This document shows, piece after piece, positions 37,203 through 48,296 of a DNA stretch of 64,000 bases; the first letter of the stretch is position 1; each line of letters starts with the position of its first letter. Below the pieces are notes generated by a model. The model was not told the DNA's origin and did not search any database. It worked only from the letters and a program-made list of their open reading frames with translations. The stretch is from Afipia massiliensis (GTDB lineage Bacteria > Pseudomonadota > Alphaproteobacteria > Rhizobiales > Xanthobacteraceae), in assembly GCF_014203115.1 (NCBI RefSeq), contig NZ_JACHIJ010000001.1:868001-932000 (forward strand), read 5' to 3'. The translations under genes and the position numbers were made by a program.

Positions 37203-40200
37203 ATGATCTCGAAATTTTTCATCGAGCGGCCGGTTCTTTCGAACGTCATCGCGATCCTGATGGTCCTGATCGGCGGCGTTGCGCTGCTTGGCCTTGCCGT
37301 CGCACAATACCCCGACGTGGTGCCTCCGACCGTGCAGGTCACGACGCGCTATCCCGGCGCCAGCGCCAAGACCGTCATCGACACCGTCGCGCTGCCGATC
37401 GAGCAGCAGGTGAACGGCGTCGAAGGCATGCTCTATATGCAGTCCTACAGTGCCGCCGACGGCACCTACTCGCTCACGGTGACGTTCAAGATCGGGACCG
37501 ATCTGAATTTCGCGCAGGTGCTGGTTCAAAACCGGGTCTCCAGCGCCCTGTCGTCCCTGCCCCAATCGGTGCAGACACAAGGTGTCACGGTCCAGAAGAG
37601 GTCCACAGCAATCCTGTCGTTCGTGACACTGACCTCGCCAAACGCCACGTACGACAGCCTTTTTCTGAGCAACTACGCCACCATCAACATTCGGGACGAG
37701 CTATCGCGCCTTTCCGGAGTCGGTAACGTCACCGTGTTCGGTGCCGGTCAGTATTCGATGCGTGTCTGGCTTGATCCCAACAAGCTGCAGGCGCTGGCGC
37801 TCATGCCGCAGGATGTCATTCAGGCGATCCAGCAGCAAAGCCAGCAAGTCACCGCAGGCCAGATCGGGATGCCGCCAACGCCTCCCGGACAGGCTTTCCA
37901 GTACACCCTCAACATCAACGGACGACTCGACGACGCTACCCAGTTTGACGATGTCATCGTCAAGACCGGTAACAATGGCGACATCGCCCGCGTTCGCGAC
38001 GTCGGGCGCGTTGAACTCGGCGCTCAGACCTATAGCCAGATATTCTCGCTCGACGGGAAACCAGCCATCGGCATCGGTGTCTTCCAGTCGCCCGGGGCGA
38101 ATGCGCTGCAAGTCCAGCAGGCCGTCCAGACGAAGATGGACGACCTGTCACGCGGCTTTCCGCAAGACATGAAATTCGAAATTCCGTTCGATACCACCAA
38201 GTTCGTGTCGGCCTCGATCCATGAGGTGTACAAAACACTGATCGAGGCGGGGTTTCTGGTTCTGATCGTAATTCTCGTGTTCCTGCAGGACTGGCGCGCC
38301 ATGCTGGTTCCTGCAACCACGGTACCTGTCACGATTATTGGCGCATTCGCCGCGATGGCCGCGCTCGGTTTCACCATCAACCTGTCGACGCTGTTTGCGA
38401 TCGTTCTCGCCATCGGAATCGTGGTCGATGACGCGATCGTCGTCGTCGAGGGGGCCGCTCACAACATCGAACAAGGATTGTCCGGCCATGATGCGGCAAT
38501 CAAGGCGATGGATCAGCTGTTCGCTCCGATCATCGGAATCACGCTGGTGCTGGTATCTGTGTTCTTGCCGGCTGCGTTTCTGCCGGGGCTGACCGGCCGC
38601 ATCTATGCGCAGTTCGCCCTTGTGATCGCTGCAACCGCCCTGATCAGCGCGATCAACGCGGCAACCTTGAAGCCGACACAATGCGCACTGTGGCTGCGGC
38701 CACCGGTCCCGCCGGAGCAGCGCAACTGGTTCTACCGCGGATTCAACGCGATCTACGACCGGGTCGAGAAGGGTTACACCGCTCTGATCGGCCGCATGGT
38801 CGCGCACAGCAATCTGTCGGTCGTTGTTGCGCTGATCCTGATCGGCATCGGCGGTTACGGCCTGTCCCGCGTGCCGACCGGATTCATTCCCATTGAGGAT
38901 CAAGGTTACCTGCTGGCCGCGGTTCAGTTGCCGGACGGAGCATCACTCGATCGCACACAGCGCGTTCTGGATCAGGTCACCGAGATATCAAGCAAGACGC
39001 CCGGCGTTGCGCAAGTCATCAGCATCGCCGGCATATCGGCGCTCGATAACAGCTCGAGCCTCGCCAATGCAGGCGTCTCCTACCTCATGTTGAAGGACTG
39101 GGATGAACGAGGCGCAGGAGAAGATCTGCGCTCGCTTGTAGTCGGACTGAACAGGAAACTCGAAACTATTCCGGAAGCACGGATATTCGTGCTTCCGCCA
39201 CCACCTATACAGGGCATCGGCAATGCCGCCGGCTTTGCCATGCAGGTCGAATTGCGTGATGGAAACTCCGATTTCGGCAAGTTGCAGGCCATAACGCAGG
39301 CGGTGGTGGCCAACGCAGAGACGCAGAGCGCCCTGCAGCGAGTGAACTCACCGTTCCGCTCCATGGTGCCGCAATTCGACGTTGAGGTGGATCGGATCAA
39401 GACCCAGACACTGCACGTCACCACCGATCAGGTGTTCTCGACGCTCGCGTCCTATCTTGGCGCATCCTACGTCAACCAGTTCAACAAATTCGGCCGCACA
39501 TTTCAGGTCTATGCCCAGGCGGATTCGCAATTTCGCCTGACCACCAAGGATATCGAAAACCTGACGGTGCGAAACCAGCAAGGCGCCATGATCCCGCTTG
39601 GCACAATTGCGACCATTACGCCGACGGTCGGCCCCTCACTCATCAGTCTGTACAATCTCTACCCATCCGCGACCATCATCGGATTGCCCGCCCAAGGCTA
39701 CAGCTCCGGCCAATCCATGGCGCTGATGGAAAAAGTCGCCGAGAAAACCTTGCCGCCGGGCACCGGATACGAATGGACGGCGATGTCGTATCAGGAGAAG
39801 GCTGTCGGCAGTCAGATCTACTTCGTCTTCGGCCTCGCCCTGCTGCTCGTCTACCTGGTGCTGGCCGGACAATATGAAAGCTGGTACGCGCCGATCGCCG
39901 TCATTCTAGCTGTGCCACTGTCGTTGCTCGGCCCGATGGCCGTCCTTACAGGACTAAGAATCGAGAACAATCTCTACACGCAAATCGGATTGATCCTGCT
40001 GATCGCCCTGTCGGCCAAAAACGCTATCCTCATTGTTGAAGTCGCGCTTGAACTGCATGTCCGCGACCGGAAGCCACTGCTGGAGTCCGCCGTGGAGGCT
40101 GCGCGGGCGCGATTCCGGCCTATCTTGATGACGTCGTTCGCTTTCATTCTTGGCGTTGCGCCATTGGTATTCGCCACCGGCGCCGGCGCCAGCGCACGCA

Positions 40201-40352
40201 AATCAATCGGCATTACTGTGTTCAGCGGCATGATCGCCTCCACCTGCCTCGCGGTGCTTTTCGTTCCGACGTTCTTCGTCATCGTCCAGCGATTTGAGAA
40301 TTGGCTACGTGAGCGCAAGGAAAAGAAGGCCGGTTCACAGGCGACGGCGTAA
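37203..40352 (+). CDS. RND multidrug efflux transporter (second pump)
   Basis: 1049 residues. ISKFFIERPVLSNVIAILMV at the N-terminus, the VAQYPDVVPPTV motif, the proton-relay site in AIGIVVDDAIVVVEGA and NAILIVEVALELH in the second half identify the HAE1 family. An inner membrane proton antiporter for hydrophobic compounds. It forms a two-gene operon with the adaptor. As with the first pump, there is no outer-membrane factor gene beside it and no linked regulator is visible. Confidence 0.95.
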   Translation: MISKFFIERPVLSNVIAILMVLIGGVALLGLAVAQYPDVVPPTVQVTTRYPGASAKTVIDTVALPIEQQVNGVEGMLYMQSYSAADGTYSLTVTFKIGTDLNFAQVLVQNRVSSALSSLPQSVQTQGVTVQKRSTAILSFVTLTSPNATYDSLFLSNYATINIRDELSRLSGVGNVTVFGAGQYSMRVWLDPNKLQALALMPQDVIQAIQQQSQQVTAGQIGMPPTPPGQAFQYTLNINGRLDDATQFDDVIVKTGNNGDIARVRDVGRVELGAQTYSQIFSLDGKPAIGIGVFQSPGANALQVQQAVQTKMDDLSRGFPQDMKFEIPFDTTKFVSASIHEVYKTLIEAGFLVLIVILVFLQDWRAMLVPATTVPVTIIGAFAAMAALGFTINLSTLFAIVLAIGIVVDDAIVVVEGAAHNIEQGLSGHDAAIKAMDQLFAPIIGITLVLVSVFLPAAFLPGLTGRIYAQFALVIAATALISAINAATLKPTQCALWLRPPVPPEQRNWFYRGFNAIYDRVEKGYTALIGRMVAHSNLSVVVALILIGIGGYGLSRVPTGFIPIEDQGYLLAAVQLPDGASLDRTQRVLDQVTEISSKTPGVAQVISIAGISALDNSSSLANAGVSYLMLKDWDERGAGEDLRSLVVGLNRKLETIPEARIFVLPPPPIQGIGNAAGFAMQVELRDGNSDFGKLQAITQAVVANAETQSALQRVNSPFRSMVPQFDVEVDRIKTQTLHVTTDQVFSTLASYLGASYVNQFNKFGRTFQVYAQADSQFRLTTKDIENLTVRNQQGAMIPLGTIATITPTVGPSLISLYNLYPSATIIGLPAQGYSSGQSMALMEKVAEKTLPPGTGYEWTAMSYQEKAVGSQIYFVFGLALLLVYLVLAGQYESWYAPIAVILAVPLSLLGPMAVLTGLRIENNLYTQIGLILLIALSAKNAILIVEVALELHVRDRKPLLESAVEAARARFRPILMTSFAFILGVAPLVFATGAGASARKSIGITVFSGMIASTCLAVLFVPTFFVIVQRFENWLRERKEKKAGSQATA

Positions 40353-40377
40353 TCAGGTCCCTGACCTTCTGATGTAG

Positions 40378-41067
40378 TTACATCTCCCTCACGCGGTATC
40401 CGATCCCCGGCTCCGTCAACACCACGCGAGGATCGTCCGGCTTGTCCTCGATCTTCTGCCGGAGCTGGCCGATATAGACCCGCAGATACTGCGTATCCTC
40501 CGTATGTGCAGGCCCCCAGACAGCGGCGAGAATTTGCCGGTGCGTGACGACACGGCCTGCGTGCCGCGCCAGAAAGGACAGCAGATCGAACTCCTTCGGT
40601 GTCAACTTGAGCTCCGCACCCCCGCGCGTGACACGATGACGAACCGAATCGACCTCCAGGTCGCCGACGCAAAGCAAAGGCGTCTCGGCCTTGCGCTGCA
40701 AGCGATGGCGCAGTGCCGCCCGCATCCGCGCCATCAACTCACCGACATTGAACGGCTTGTTCACATAGTCGTCGGCGCCAAGATCGAGAGAATCGATCTT
40801 CTCGGCCTCGCGTTCGCGCGCCGACAGCACGATGATCGGCACGTCCGACCACTCCCTGACACGGCGGATGACATCCTTGCCGTCGCCGTCGGCGAGCCCA
40901 AGATCCAGCAAAACAATATCCGGAGTTTCGGCAGCAATTCGTTTGATTGCGTCAGCGACAGTATCGGTGCTGCTCATCTCATAGCTGTTCGCTTCGAGTG
41001 CCGGCTTGAGGAAGCGCAGGATCGCTGCTTCGTCGTCAACGACCAGCACACGGGCTCTGGCAGTCAT
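40378..41067 (-). CDS. kdpE: Response regulator KdpE
   Basis: 229 residues. Receiver domain with the acidic pair in VVDDEAAILRF and the phospho-acceptor Asp55 in IVLLDLGLADGDG; the OmpR-type winged helix follows (LTPKEFDLLSFLARHAGRVV). It activates kdpFABC when potassium is low or osmotic stress occurs. Its ATG overlaps the kdpD stop by four bases. It is the last gene of the kdp block, which here reads F-A-B-C-D-E on one strand. Confidence 0.95.
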   Translation of the reverse strand: MTARARVLVVDDEAAILRFLKPALEANSYEMSSTDTVADAIKRIAAETPDIVLLDLGLADGDGKDVIRRVREWSDVPIIVLSAREREAEKIDSLDLGADDYVNKPFNVGELMARMRAALRHRLQRKAETPLLCVGDLEVDSVRHRVTRGGAELKLTPKEFDLLSFLARHAGRVVTHRQILAAVWGPAHTEDTQYLRVYIGQLRQKIEDKPDDPRVVLTEPGIGYRVREM

Positions 41068-43751
41068 GCCTTCGGATCCTTTCGCGGAAATGTCATGATG
41101 AAGCGAGCGCCGTGGTTCTCGGCAACAGGACTCTCCGCCCGGATTGAACCTCCATGCGCTTCCATAATGCCCTTGGCAATGGCAAGCCCAAGCCCGGTCC
41201 CCTGCCCACCGTCGGTGCTTGCATTCAGACCACCCCCCTTTACAAAGCGGTCGAAGATTCGCGGAAGAACATCGACAGCAATGCCAAGCCCGTTATCCGT
41301 CACGCGCAGAGAAATTTCGCTTTCAGCTGCTACGGCATCAATGACGATATGTGTATGCTGCGGAGTGTGCAGCACCGCATTGGCGACAATATTACCGATG
41401 GCTTGTTCGACCAGTATCGCATCGGCACGCACCAACGGCAGATCCGCCGGCATTTCGATGGCCAATGATTGCCGAGCTCCACGACGACGCGCGGCGCTGA
41501 TAACACGAGCGACGATGTCGCGCAGATCGATCCAATCGTTCCGCAACTCAAGCGCGCCCGCGTCGATCCGCGTGATCGCCAGAAGGTTGCGCACCATCTC
41601 GTCGAGACCTTCGGTCTCCTGCTTGATCTGTCCGAGCAAATCGGTCTTCGACGCTGCATCGAGTTTGTCGCCATAATCGAGAAGACTCGTCGCAGACCCA
41701 AGTATCGATGACAGTGGCGTACGGAAATCATGGGAAATCGAAGCTAGCATGGTATTGCGGACCCGTTCGGCCTCGGCGGCGGTCTTGGCGTCGACCATTT
41801 CGCCTGCCAATGACGCCCGCTCAAGCGCAGCCGCCGCCTGTCCGCATAAGGTATCCAGCAAGGCTCGCTCCTCCGAGTCGAGCGGCGGCGCATCTTTCTC
41901 TGTCGCGACGCCAATGGTCCCCAGCACCTTGTTGCCGATCCTCAGCGGCGTAAAAAGCCACGGGATGATCGGCAGCGTACCCGTATTTGCGCCGGCGGGC
42001 TCGGCGTGATTATAGGCCCAGCGCGCGGCTGTCATCGCCGCAGCATCAAGCTCGTCCTCCGGTGGCCAGGCCGCCGTTAGCGCCACATCGTCATCCTTTG
42101 CCAACAACACCACGACCGGCCGCCTCAAACTGGTGTGAATTTCGCTCGCAGCACCCTCCGCAACATCAACGGAACTGGCCAGTCCCGACAGCCGCCGCGT
42201 GAATTCGTACAACCGACGTGTCGCGCGCATTCGATCCGCCGAAGTCCGCGCCTGTGCGCGAACCCTGGCCGCCATGGCGGCACTGGTGATCGCGACAACG
42301 AGAAAGATAACCAGTGCGAGCAATTCATAGGGCTCAGCAACGGTCAGGGTGTGCAGCGGTGAAATGAAGAAGAAATTATAGGCGAGGAACGACAGGATCG
42401 ACGCATAGACCGCCGGCCAGATGCCGAAATTCATCGCGCTAAACAGCACCGCCAGCAGGAACACGATCGAGAGGTTCGGAATAGGCGTCAGCCTCGTGAG
42501 AACCTCGCCAGCCGCCACCGCCCCGCTGACTGCGGCAGTGGCATATAGAAAATGGGACGAGTTCAGTTTTTCAGTAGACCAGCGTCGCCGCGGCCGGGGC
42601 GGAGACGCTGCAACATCAGCCTCTCGCGTGACCAGATGAATCGCAATATCCTGTGTTCTCCGCACCAGTTCGTGCGGAAGCGAGCGCCGCAGCAATTCGT
42701 TGATAAGGCCCCCGCGCGCCCTGCCAACAACAATCTGGGTTACGTTCTCGAACTTCGCGAACCGCAGAAGTTCAGCCGGCATGTCGGTGCCGGTCAACGT
42801 CTGGGTGTCAGCTCCAAGGCTCTCGGCAAGCTTCAGTATCTCATCCAACCGCTGGCGCGCGACGCTGTCGATATAAGCACCTGGCCGCTCCACCGTTACG
42901 GCGATCCACGGTGCATCCATCAAATCGGCGAGACGTTTGGCTGCACGCACGACGCTCGGTGAGATTTGGTCGGGTCCGACACACGCAAGAATGCGTTCGC
43001 CTGCCGCCCAGGGCCCTTCAATCGCCTGCGCCTGCATGCTTTCGATGAGAGCAGCATCGACACGTTCGGCCGCCCGCCGCAGCGCGAGTTCGCGCAGCGC
43101 CGTGAGATTCTGCGGCTTAAAGAAGTTGTCGACAGCGCGAGCGGCGGTATCCTGAACATAGATCTTGCCTTCAGCCAGGCGCTTCAACAGTTCGTCCGGC
43201 GGAAAATCGACCAGCACGACCTCATCGGCTTTGTCGAAAACCTTGTCCGGCACGGTCTCGCGCACCCGCACCTTGCTGATCTTCTGAACAACGTCGTTGA
43301 GGCTTTCCAGATGCTGGATGTTCAGCGTCGTCCAGACGTTGATCCCTGCCCGCAACAGCTCATCGATATCCTGCCAGCGTTTGGGATGACGGCTGCCGGG
43401 CACGTTGGTGTGCGCGTATTCATCGACCAGCAGAAGGTCCGGTCTGCGCGCGAGAGCCGCATCGAGATCAAACTCGCGCATCACCTGATTGCGGTAGACG
43501 ATCGGCTTTCGAGGCAAAACCGCGAACCCGTCGATGAGTTGCTCGGTCTCCCGCCGGCCATGCGTCTCGATCAGCCCGGCGGCAATATCCTTGCCGCCGG
43601 ATTTCTCGCTGCGCGCCGCCGTGAGCATCGCGTAGGTTTTGCCGACACCGGGGGCCGCGCCGAGGAAAATCTTCAGTCGTCCCCGCCCTTCCTTGCCGGC
43701 GAGGGCTAACAAAGCATCAGGTGAGGCTCTCTTCGTCTCCTCGCTAGACAT
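41064..43751 (-). CDS. kdpD: Osmosensitive potassium-channel sensor histidine kinase KdpD
   Basis: 895 residues, full length. Walker A GAAPGVGKT at 31-39 begins the KdpD domain, with VDEYAHTNVPGSRHPKRW a family landmark. A USP-like domain, four membrane helices near residues 400-500, a GAF-like region, HisKA (ISHDFRTPLSSILG, near residue 670) and the ATPase domain with DNGLGIAVDVLPRIFDRF follow. It senses potassium limitation or turgor and phosphorylates KdpE. It starts 21 bases after kdpC. Confidence 0.95.
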   Translation of the reverse strand: MSSEETKRASPDALLALAGKEGRGRLKIFLGAAPGVGKTYAMLTAARSEKSGGKDIAAGLIETHGRRETEQLIDGFAVLPRKPIVYRNQVMREFDLDAALARRPDLLLVDEYAHTNVPGSRHPKRWQDIDELLRAGINVWTTLNIQHLESLNDVVQKISKVRVRETVPDKVFDKADEVVLVDFPPDELLKRLAEGKIYVQDTAARAVDNFFKPQNLTALRELALRRAAERVDAALIESMQAQAIEGPWAAGERILACVGPDQISPSVVRAAKRLADLMDAPWIAVTVERPGAYIDSVARQRLDEILKLAESLGADTQTLTGTDMPAELLRFAKFENVTQIVVGRARGGLINELLRRSLPHELVRRTQDIAIHLVTREADVAASPPRPRRRWSTEKLNSSHFLYATAAVSGAVAAGEVLTRLTPIPNLSIVFLLAVLFSAMNFGIWPAVYASILSFLAYNFFFISPLHTLTVAEPYELLALVIFLVVAITSAAMAARVRAQARTSADRMRATRRLYEFTRRLSGLASSVDVAEGAASEIHTSLRRPVVVLLAKDDDVALTAAWPPEDELDAAAMTAARWAYNHAEPAGANTGTLPIIPWLFTPLRIGNKVLGTIGVATEKDAPPLDSEERALLDTLCGQAAAALERASLAGEMVDAKTAAEAERVRNTMLASISHDFRTPLSSILGSATSLLDYGDKLDAASKTDLLGQIKQETEGLDEMVRNLLAITRIDAGALELRNDWIDLRDIVARVISAARRRGARQSLAIEMPADLPLVRADAILVEQAIGNIVANAVLHTPQHTHIVIDAVAAESEISLRVTDNGLGIAVDVLPRIFDRFVKGGGLNASTDGGQGTGLGLAIAKGIMEAHGGSIRAESPVAENHGARFIMTFPRKDPKA

Positions 43752-43772
43752 TCAACTCCTCGGTAGCTGCAC

Positions 43773-44375
43773 TCACGAACCCATCTTATCCATTGCAAGG
43801 TTCAACTGCAGCACATTTACGCGAGGTTCACCCAGAAAGCCGAGACTGCGCGTCGCAACCATCCCCTCCACAAGCGAGCGAAGTCGCGCTTCCGGCAAGC
43901 CCCGCGCTTTCGCAACCCGCGGCACCTGAAACAGCGCCGCTGCCGGAGAGATATCCGGGTCAAGCCCGCTTCCCGACGTGGTCACAAGGTCGACCGGGAC
44001 AGCCGCCGAGGAATTCTCCTTCTTCAGAGTCTCAACGCCACTCGCAAGCCGCTCGGCCAGCACCTTGCTGGTCGGGCCGAGATTCGATCCCATGGAGTTC
44101 GAGGCATTGTACGGAGCCGGGCCGGTCTTGGAGGAATCCTGCGGGTCAGGCCCGGTTGTCGCCGAAGGCCTGCCATGGAAATACTTGGCTTCCGTGAACT
44201 GCTGCCCGATCAGCGCAGAACCGATCACCTTGCCGTCCTGTTCGATCAGGCTGCCCTGCGCCTGATAGGGGAACAGCACCTGTGCCGCTCCCGTCATCGC
44301 CAGCGGATAGATCAACCCGGTGATGGCCACGAGGCCGATAAGGAATACAAGCGCGGGACGAATTTCTCTCAACAT
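43773..44375 (-). CDS. kdpC: Potassium-transporting ATPase subunit KdpC
   Basis: 200 residues from the ATG at 44375 (GAGAGG upstream); an in-frame start five codons earlier lacks such spacing. One N-terminal membrane helix (ALVFLIGLVAITGLIYPLAM) precedes a soluble domain with the conserved SGSGLDPDISPAAALFQVPR segment and the YFHGRPSAT motif. It stabilises the KdpFABC complex. It begins just 11 bases after kdpB. Confidence 0.95.
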   Translation of the reverse strand: MLREIRPALVFLIGLVAITGLIYPLAMTGAAQVLFPYQAQGSLIEQDGKVIGSALIGQQFTEAKYFHGRPSATTGPDPQDSSKTGPAPYNASNSMGSNLGPTSKVLAERLASGVETLKKENSSAAVPVDLVTTSGSGLDPDISPAAALFQVPRVAKARGLPEARLRSLVEGMVATRSLGFLGEPRVNVLQLNLAMDKMGS

Positions 44376-44386
44376 GACTAAACCTC

Positions 44387-46459
44387 TCAAGCCAACTTCA
44401 GGGCTGTAACCACAAGATCGATCGCCTTGATGCCGATGAACGGCAGGATCACACCGCCGAGCGCGTAAACCAGCAGATTCCGCCGCAGCAACGCAGCCGC
44501 ACCGACAGGACGATACTTCACACCCTTAAGCGCCAGCGGAATCAGACCGATGATAATGAGTGCGTTAAAGATGATTGCCGACAGAATCGCGCTTTGCGGA
44601 GACGACAGTTGCATCACGTTCAACACGCCGAGTTGCGGATAGAACGCCACAAACATCGCAGGAATGATCGCGAAGTACTTCGCCACATCGTTGGCAATGG
44701 AGAATGTCGTCAGCGCTCCACGCGTCATCAGCAATTGCTTTCCGATCTCCACCACCTCGATCAGCTTGGTGGGATCGGAATCGAGGTCGACCATGTTGCC
44801 GGCCTCGCGCGCCGCCTGGGTGCCGCTCTGCATCGCGACGCCGACATCCGCCTGCGCCAGTGCAGGAGCGTCGTTGGTGCCGTCACCGCACATCGCGATC
44901 AGACGTCCGTTCGCCTGCTCGCTGCGAATGTAACGCAGCTTGTCTTCCGGTGTCGCTTCGGCGATGAAATCATCGACGCCCGCTTCGGAGGCGATGGAGG
45001 CCGCCGTCACTGGATTGTCGCCGGTGATCATCACCGTTTTGATTCCCATGCGGCGCAGGGCGGCAAACCGGTCTTTCACATCGGGCTTTACGACATCCTT
45101 GAGATGGATCACGCCAAGGATGCGCCCGCCATCGGCCAAGCCGAGCGGCGTGCCGCCCGAACGTGCGATCCGGTCGACCGCCGCACGGAACGCGGGCGGT
45201 TCGGTGATATCCCCACCCGCCTCGTCGCGAGCGAATTTCAGAACCGAGTCGATTGCGCCCTTGCGCAGTTTGCGCGTGCCGATATCGACGCCGGACAGGC
45301 GCGTCACAGCCGAGAACGGAATGAAGGCCGAGCCCTTTGGCACCGCTGCGCGTTGAACGCCGTACTTCTCCGCTGCCATCGTTATGATCGAACGGCCTTC
45401 CGCCGTCTCGTCCGCGTCGCTCGCAAGCAACGCAGCTTCGGCCGCTTCGCGTTCCGTCACGCCCGGAACGACGATAATCTCCGTCGCGAAACGGTTGCCG
45501 AAGGTGATCGTGCCGGTTTTGTCCAGCAACAACGTATCGACGTCACCAGCGGCCTCGACTGCGCGCCCGGACATCGCCAGCACATTGAAACGAACCAGGC
45601 GATCCATGCCCGCGATGCCAATCGCGGACAACAGCGCGCCGATCGTGGTGGGAATCAGCGTCACGAACAGTGCAACCAGCACCACCACCGAGATCGATCC
45701 ACCCGCATAAGCGACATAGCTCGGGATCGTAGCCGTGGCGAACACGAAAATGATCGTCAATCCGACCAGCAGGATGTTCAACGCAATCTCGTTTGGCGTC
45801 TTCTGCCGCTCTGCGCCTTCCACCAGCTTGATCATGCGGTCCAGGAACGACGATCCCGGCGATGACGTAATGCGAATGACGATACGGTCGGAGATCACCG
45901 TGGTGCCGCCTGTGACCGCCGAACGGTCACCGCCGGACTCCCGGATCACCGGCGCCGACTCACCCGTAACCGCAGCCTCGTTGACCGATGCGATACCCTC
46001 GATCACCTCGCCGTCGCCAGGAATGATATCGCCCGCCTCGCAGACAACGAGATCGCCTGCTTCGAGCTGGTCCGCAGACACGCCCTCATAGAGTTCATCG
46101 TTGTCGGCCGACAGAAGCCGCTTGGCGCGCGTTTCCGTTCGGGTCTGCCGCAGCGTATCGGCCTGCGCCTTACCGCGCCCTTCCGCGACGGCTTCCGCGA
46201 AATTGGCAAACAGCACGGTAAACCACAGCCATATGGCGATTTGCAGCTCAAACGCGATGTTCTCGGCGCCGATGACGATGTCGCGTATCAGCAGCACCGT
46301 CGTCAGCACCGTGACCACCTCGAGCACGAACATCACCGGATTTTTGGCGAGCGTGCGCGGATTGAGCTTGACGAAAGCCTGACCGATAGCCGGCAGGACG
46401 ATGGACGGATCGAGCAGCGTCGTTGCCGATACGTGTTTACGCAGTTTCGCGGATTCCAT
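44387..46459 (-). CDS. kdpB: Potassium-transporting P-type ATPase subunit KdpB
   Basis: 690 residues. The phosphorylation motif DKTGT (near residue 312, in [14 protein letters not shown]), the TGES actuator loop ([15 protein letters not shown]) and the hinge motif [14 protein letters not shown] are present. It hydrolyses ATP to drive potassium uptake by KdpA. An inner-membrane protein, 22 bases after kdpA. Confidence 0.96.
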   Translation of the reverse strand: MESAKLRKHVSATTLLDPSIVLPAIGQAFVKLNPRTLAKNPVMFVLEVVTVLTTVLLIRDIVIGAENIAFELQIAIWLWFTVLFANFAEAVAEGRGKAQADTLRQTRTETRAKRLLSADNDELYEGVSADQLEAGDLVVCEAGDIIPGDGEVIEGIASVNEAAVTGESAPVIRESGGDRSAVTGGTTVISDRIVIRITSSPGSSFLDRMIKLVEGAERQKTPNEIALNILLVGLTIIFVFATATIPSYVAYAGGSISVVVLVALFVTLIPTTIGALLSAIGIAGMDRLVRFNVLAMSGRAVEAAGDVDTLLLDKTGTITFGNRFATEIIVVPGVTEREAAEAALLASDADETAEGRSIITMAAEKYGVQRAAVPKGSAFIPFSAVTRLSGVDIGTRKLRKGAIDSVLKFARDEAGGDITEPPAFRAAVDRIARSGGTPLGLADGGRILGVIHLKDVVKPDVKDRFAALRRMGIKTVMITGDNPVTAASIASEAGVDDFIAEATPEDKLRYIRSEQANGRLIAMCGDGTNDAPALAQADVGVAMQSGTQAAREAGNMVDLDSDPTKLIEVVEIGKQLLMTRGALTTFSIANDVAKYFAIIPAMFVAFYPQLGVLNVMQLSSPQSAILSAIIFNALIIIGLIPLALKGVKYRPVGAAALLRRNLLVYALGGVILPFIGIKAIDLVVTALKLA

Positions 46460-46482
46460 AACGTTACTCCGAGGGAGATAAT

Positions 46483-48186
46483 CTAGAACGAGCCGCCGGC
46501 CAGCATCGCGAGATGTTCGGCGATGGGGCCCAGCGCCAGCGCCGGAAAGAAGGTGAGTCCGCCGACGATCAGGATCACGCCGACCAGCAGGCCGACGAAC
46601 AGACCGCCAGTGGTCGGGAACGTCCCGCTGGACACCGCTACGGTTTTCTTCGCGGCAAGCGACCCGGCAATCGCCATGGCAGGCACGATCATCCAGAACC
46701 GGCCGACAAACATCGCGATCGCACCAGCCAGGTTGTAGAATGGGGTGTTGCCCGTGAGTCCACCGAAGGCAGAGCCATTGTTTGCGGTCTGCGAGGTGAA
46801 CGCGTAGAGCACTTCGCTGAAGCCGTGCGGACCGGCATTCCCCATCGATGCAACCGCCGGCTCATAGACCACCGCGATCGCCGTCCAGCCCAGCATCATC
46901 AGCGGCAGGATCAGGATGGCAAGCATCGCCATTTTGACCTCGCGCGCTTCGATCTTCTTGCCGACGTATTCCGGCGTGCGGCCGACCATAAGGCCTGCGA
47001 CAAACACCGTGACGATGACAAACAGCAGCATCCCGTAAAGACCTGCGCCGACGCCGCCGACGACGATCTCGCCCAGTTCCATGTTGATCAGCGGAATCAT
47101 GCCGCCGAGCGCCGTGAAAGAGTCATGCATTGCGTTGACCGCACCACATGAGGCGGCGGTAGTGACAACGGCAAACAATGCGGATGCAATAATGCCGAAC
47201 CGGACTTCCTTGCCTTCCATGTTGCCGCCGGACAGGCCAAGCGCCTGCAGCGCAGCCGTGCCGTTGGCTTCAGCCCAGTAGCAAACCGCGACGCCGACAA
47301 TGAACAGCACGCCCATAGCCGCCAGGATCGCCCAGCCCTGCCGCTGATTGCCGACCATCCGGCCGAAGACATTCGTCATGGCAGCGCCGAGAACGAAGAT
47401 CGCCAGCATCTGCACGAAGTTGGACAGCGCGGTTGGATTTTCAAACGGATGCGCAGCATTCGCGTTGAAGAAGCCGCCTCCATTGGTGCCCAGCATCTTG
47501 ATGGCCACCTGCGAAGCCACAGGGCCGACCGCGATGGTTTGCTTCGCGCCTTCCAGTGTTGTCGCATCGACGTACGGGCCGAGCGTTTGAGGCATACCCT
47601 GCCACACAAGAAACAGCGTGAGCAGCACGCAAATCGGCAGAAGCACATAAAGCGTACTGCGGGTGAGATCGACCCAGAAGTTGCCGACGGTTTGCACCGA
47701 CGCTCGCGAGAATCCGCGAGTCAATGCAACCGCGATGGCAATGCCCGTCGCACCCGACAGGAAATTCTGATGCGTCAGGCCCAGCATCTGCACGAGATAG
47801 GACATCGTGCTTTCGCCGCCGTAGTTCTGCCAGTTGGTGTTGGTGATGAAGCTGACGGCCGTGTTCAACGCAAGCTCGGGCGCGACTGCGGACTGGCCTG
47901 CCGGATTGAACGGCAGCGCACCCTGCACGCGCATCAAAGCGTACAGAAACACGAAGCCGCCAACATGAAACAGGAGTATGGCAACCGTGTAGGCAAGCCA
48001 GTGCTGCTCGCGCTTCTCGTCAACCCCGCCAACACGATACAGAGCCAGCTCAACCGGCCGCAGGATCGGCGACAGGAATGTGCGTTCGCCCGCGAACACG
48101 CGGGTCATATAGCCGCCGATCACAGGAGTGAGCGCGACGAGGACGATACAGAAAATGATGATCTGGGCCCAGCCGATCATTGTCAT
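46483..48186 (-). CDS. kdpA: Potassium-transporting ATPase subunit KdpA
   Basis: 567 residues, with about ten membrane segments and the four selectivity-filter-like loops of the family, including [19 protein letters not shown] and [20 protein letters not shown]. It binds and translocates potassium. It starts nine bases downstream of kdpF. Confidence 0.96.
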   Translation of the reverse strand: MTMIGWAQIIIFCIVLVALTPVIGGYMTRVFAGERTFLSPILRPVELALYRVGGVDEKREQHWLAYTVAILLFHVGGFVFLYALMRVQGALPFNPAGQSAVAPELALNTAVSFITNTNWQNYGGESTMSYLVQMLGLTHQNFLSGATGIAIAVALTRGFSRASVQTVGNFWVDLTRSTLYVLLPICVLLTLFLVWQGMPQTLGPYVDATTLEGAKQTIAVGPVASQVAIKMLGTNGGGFFNANAAHPFENPTALSNFVQMLAIFVLGAAMTNVFGRMVGNQRQGWAILAAMGVLFIVGVAVCYWAEANGTAALQALGLSGGNMEGKEVRFGIIASALFAVVTTAASCGAVNAMHDSFTALGGMIPLINMELGEIVVGGVGAGLYGMLLFVIVTVFVAGLMVGRTPEYVGKKIEAREVKMAMLAILILPLMMLGWTAIAVVYEPAVASMGNAGPHGFSEVLYAFTSQTANNGSAFGGLTGNTPFYNLAGAIAMFVGRFWMIVPAMAIAGSLAAKKTVAVSSGTFPTTGGLFVGLLVGVILIVGGLTFFPALALGPIAEHLAMLAGGSF

Positions 48187-48195
48187 GGCGGACTC

Positions 48196-48285
48196 CTAGA
48201 AACGCTCGGGACGCAGCAAAGCGTAGGTGAGATAGACAAGCAGCCCCGCTGTTGTCAGCGCGGCTAACGAATAATCAATGGACAT
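48196..48285 (-). CDS. kdpF: KdpF, small stabilising subunit of the Kdp ATPase
   Basis: 29 residues, a single membrane helix: LAALTTAGLLVYLTYALL followed by the family-typical RPERF end. AGAGGCG is the ribosome site upstream of the ATG at 48285. KdpF stabilises the KdpABC complex in other bacteria. It lies directly before kdpA, the normal place. Confidence 0.9.
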   Translation of the reverse strand: MSIDYSLAALTTAGLLVYLTYALLRPERF

Positions 48286-48296
48286 GAGACGCCTCT

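Noticed and set aside
40371..40384. GATGTA-GT-TACATC inverted repeat between the second RND gene and kdpE
   Set aside because: Six-base AT-rich arms with a two-base loop and no T tract; too weak to call a terminator.
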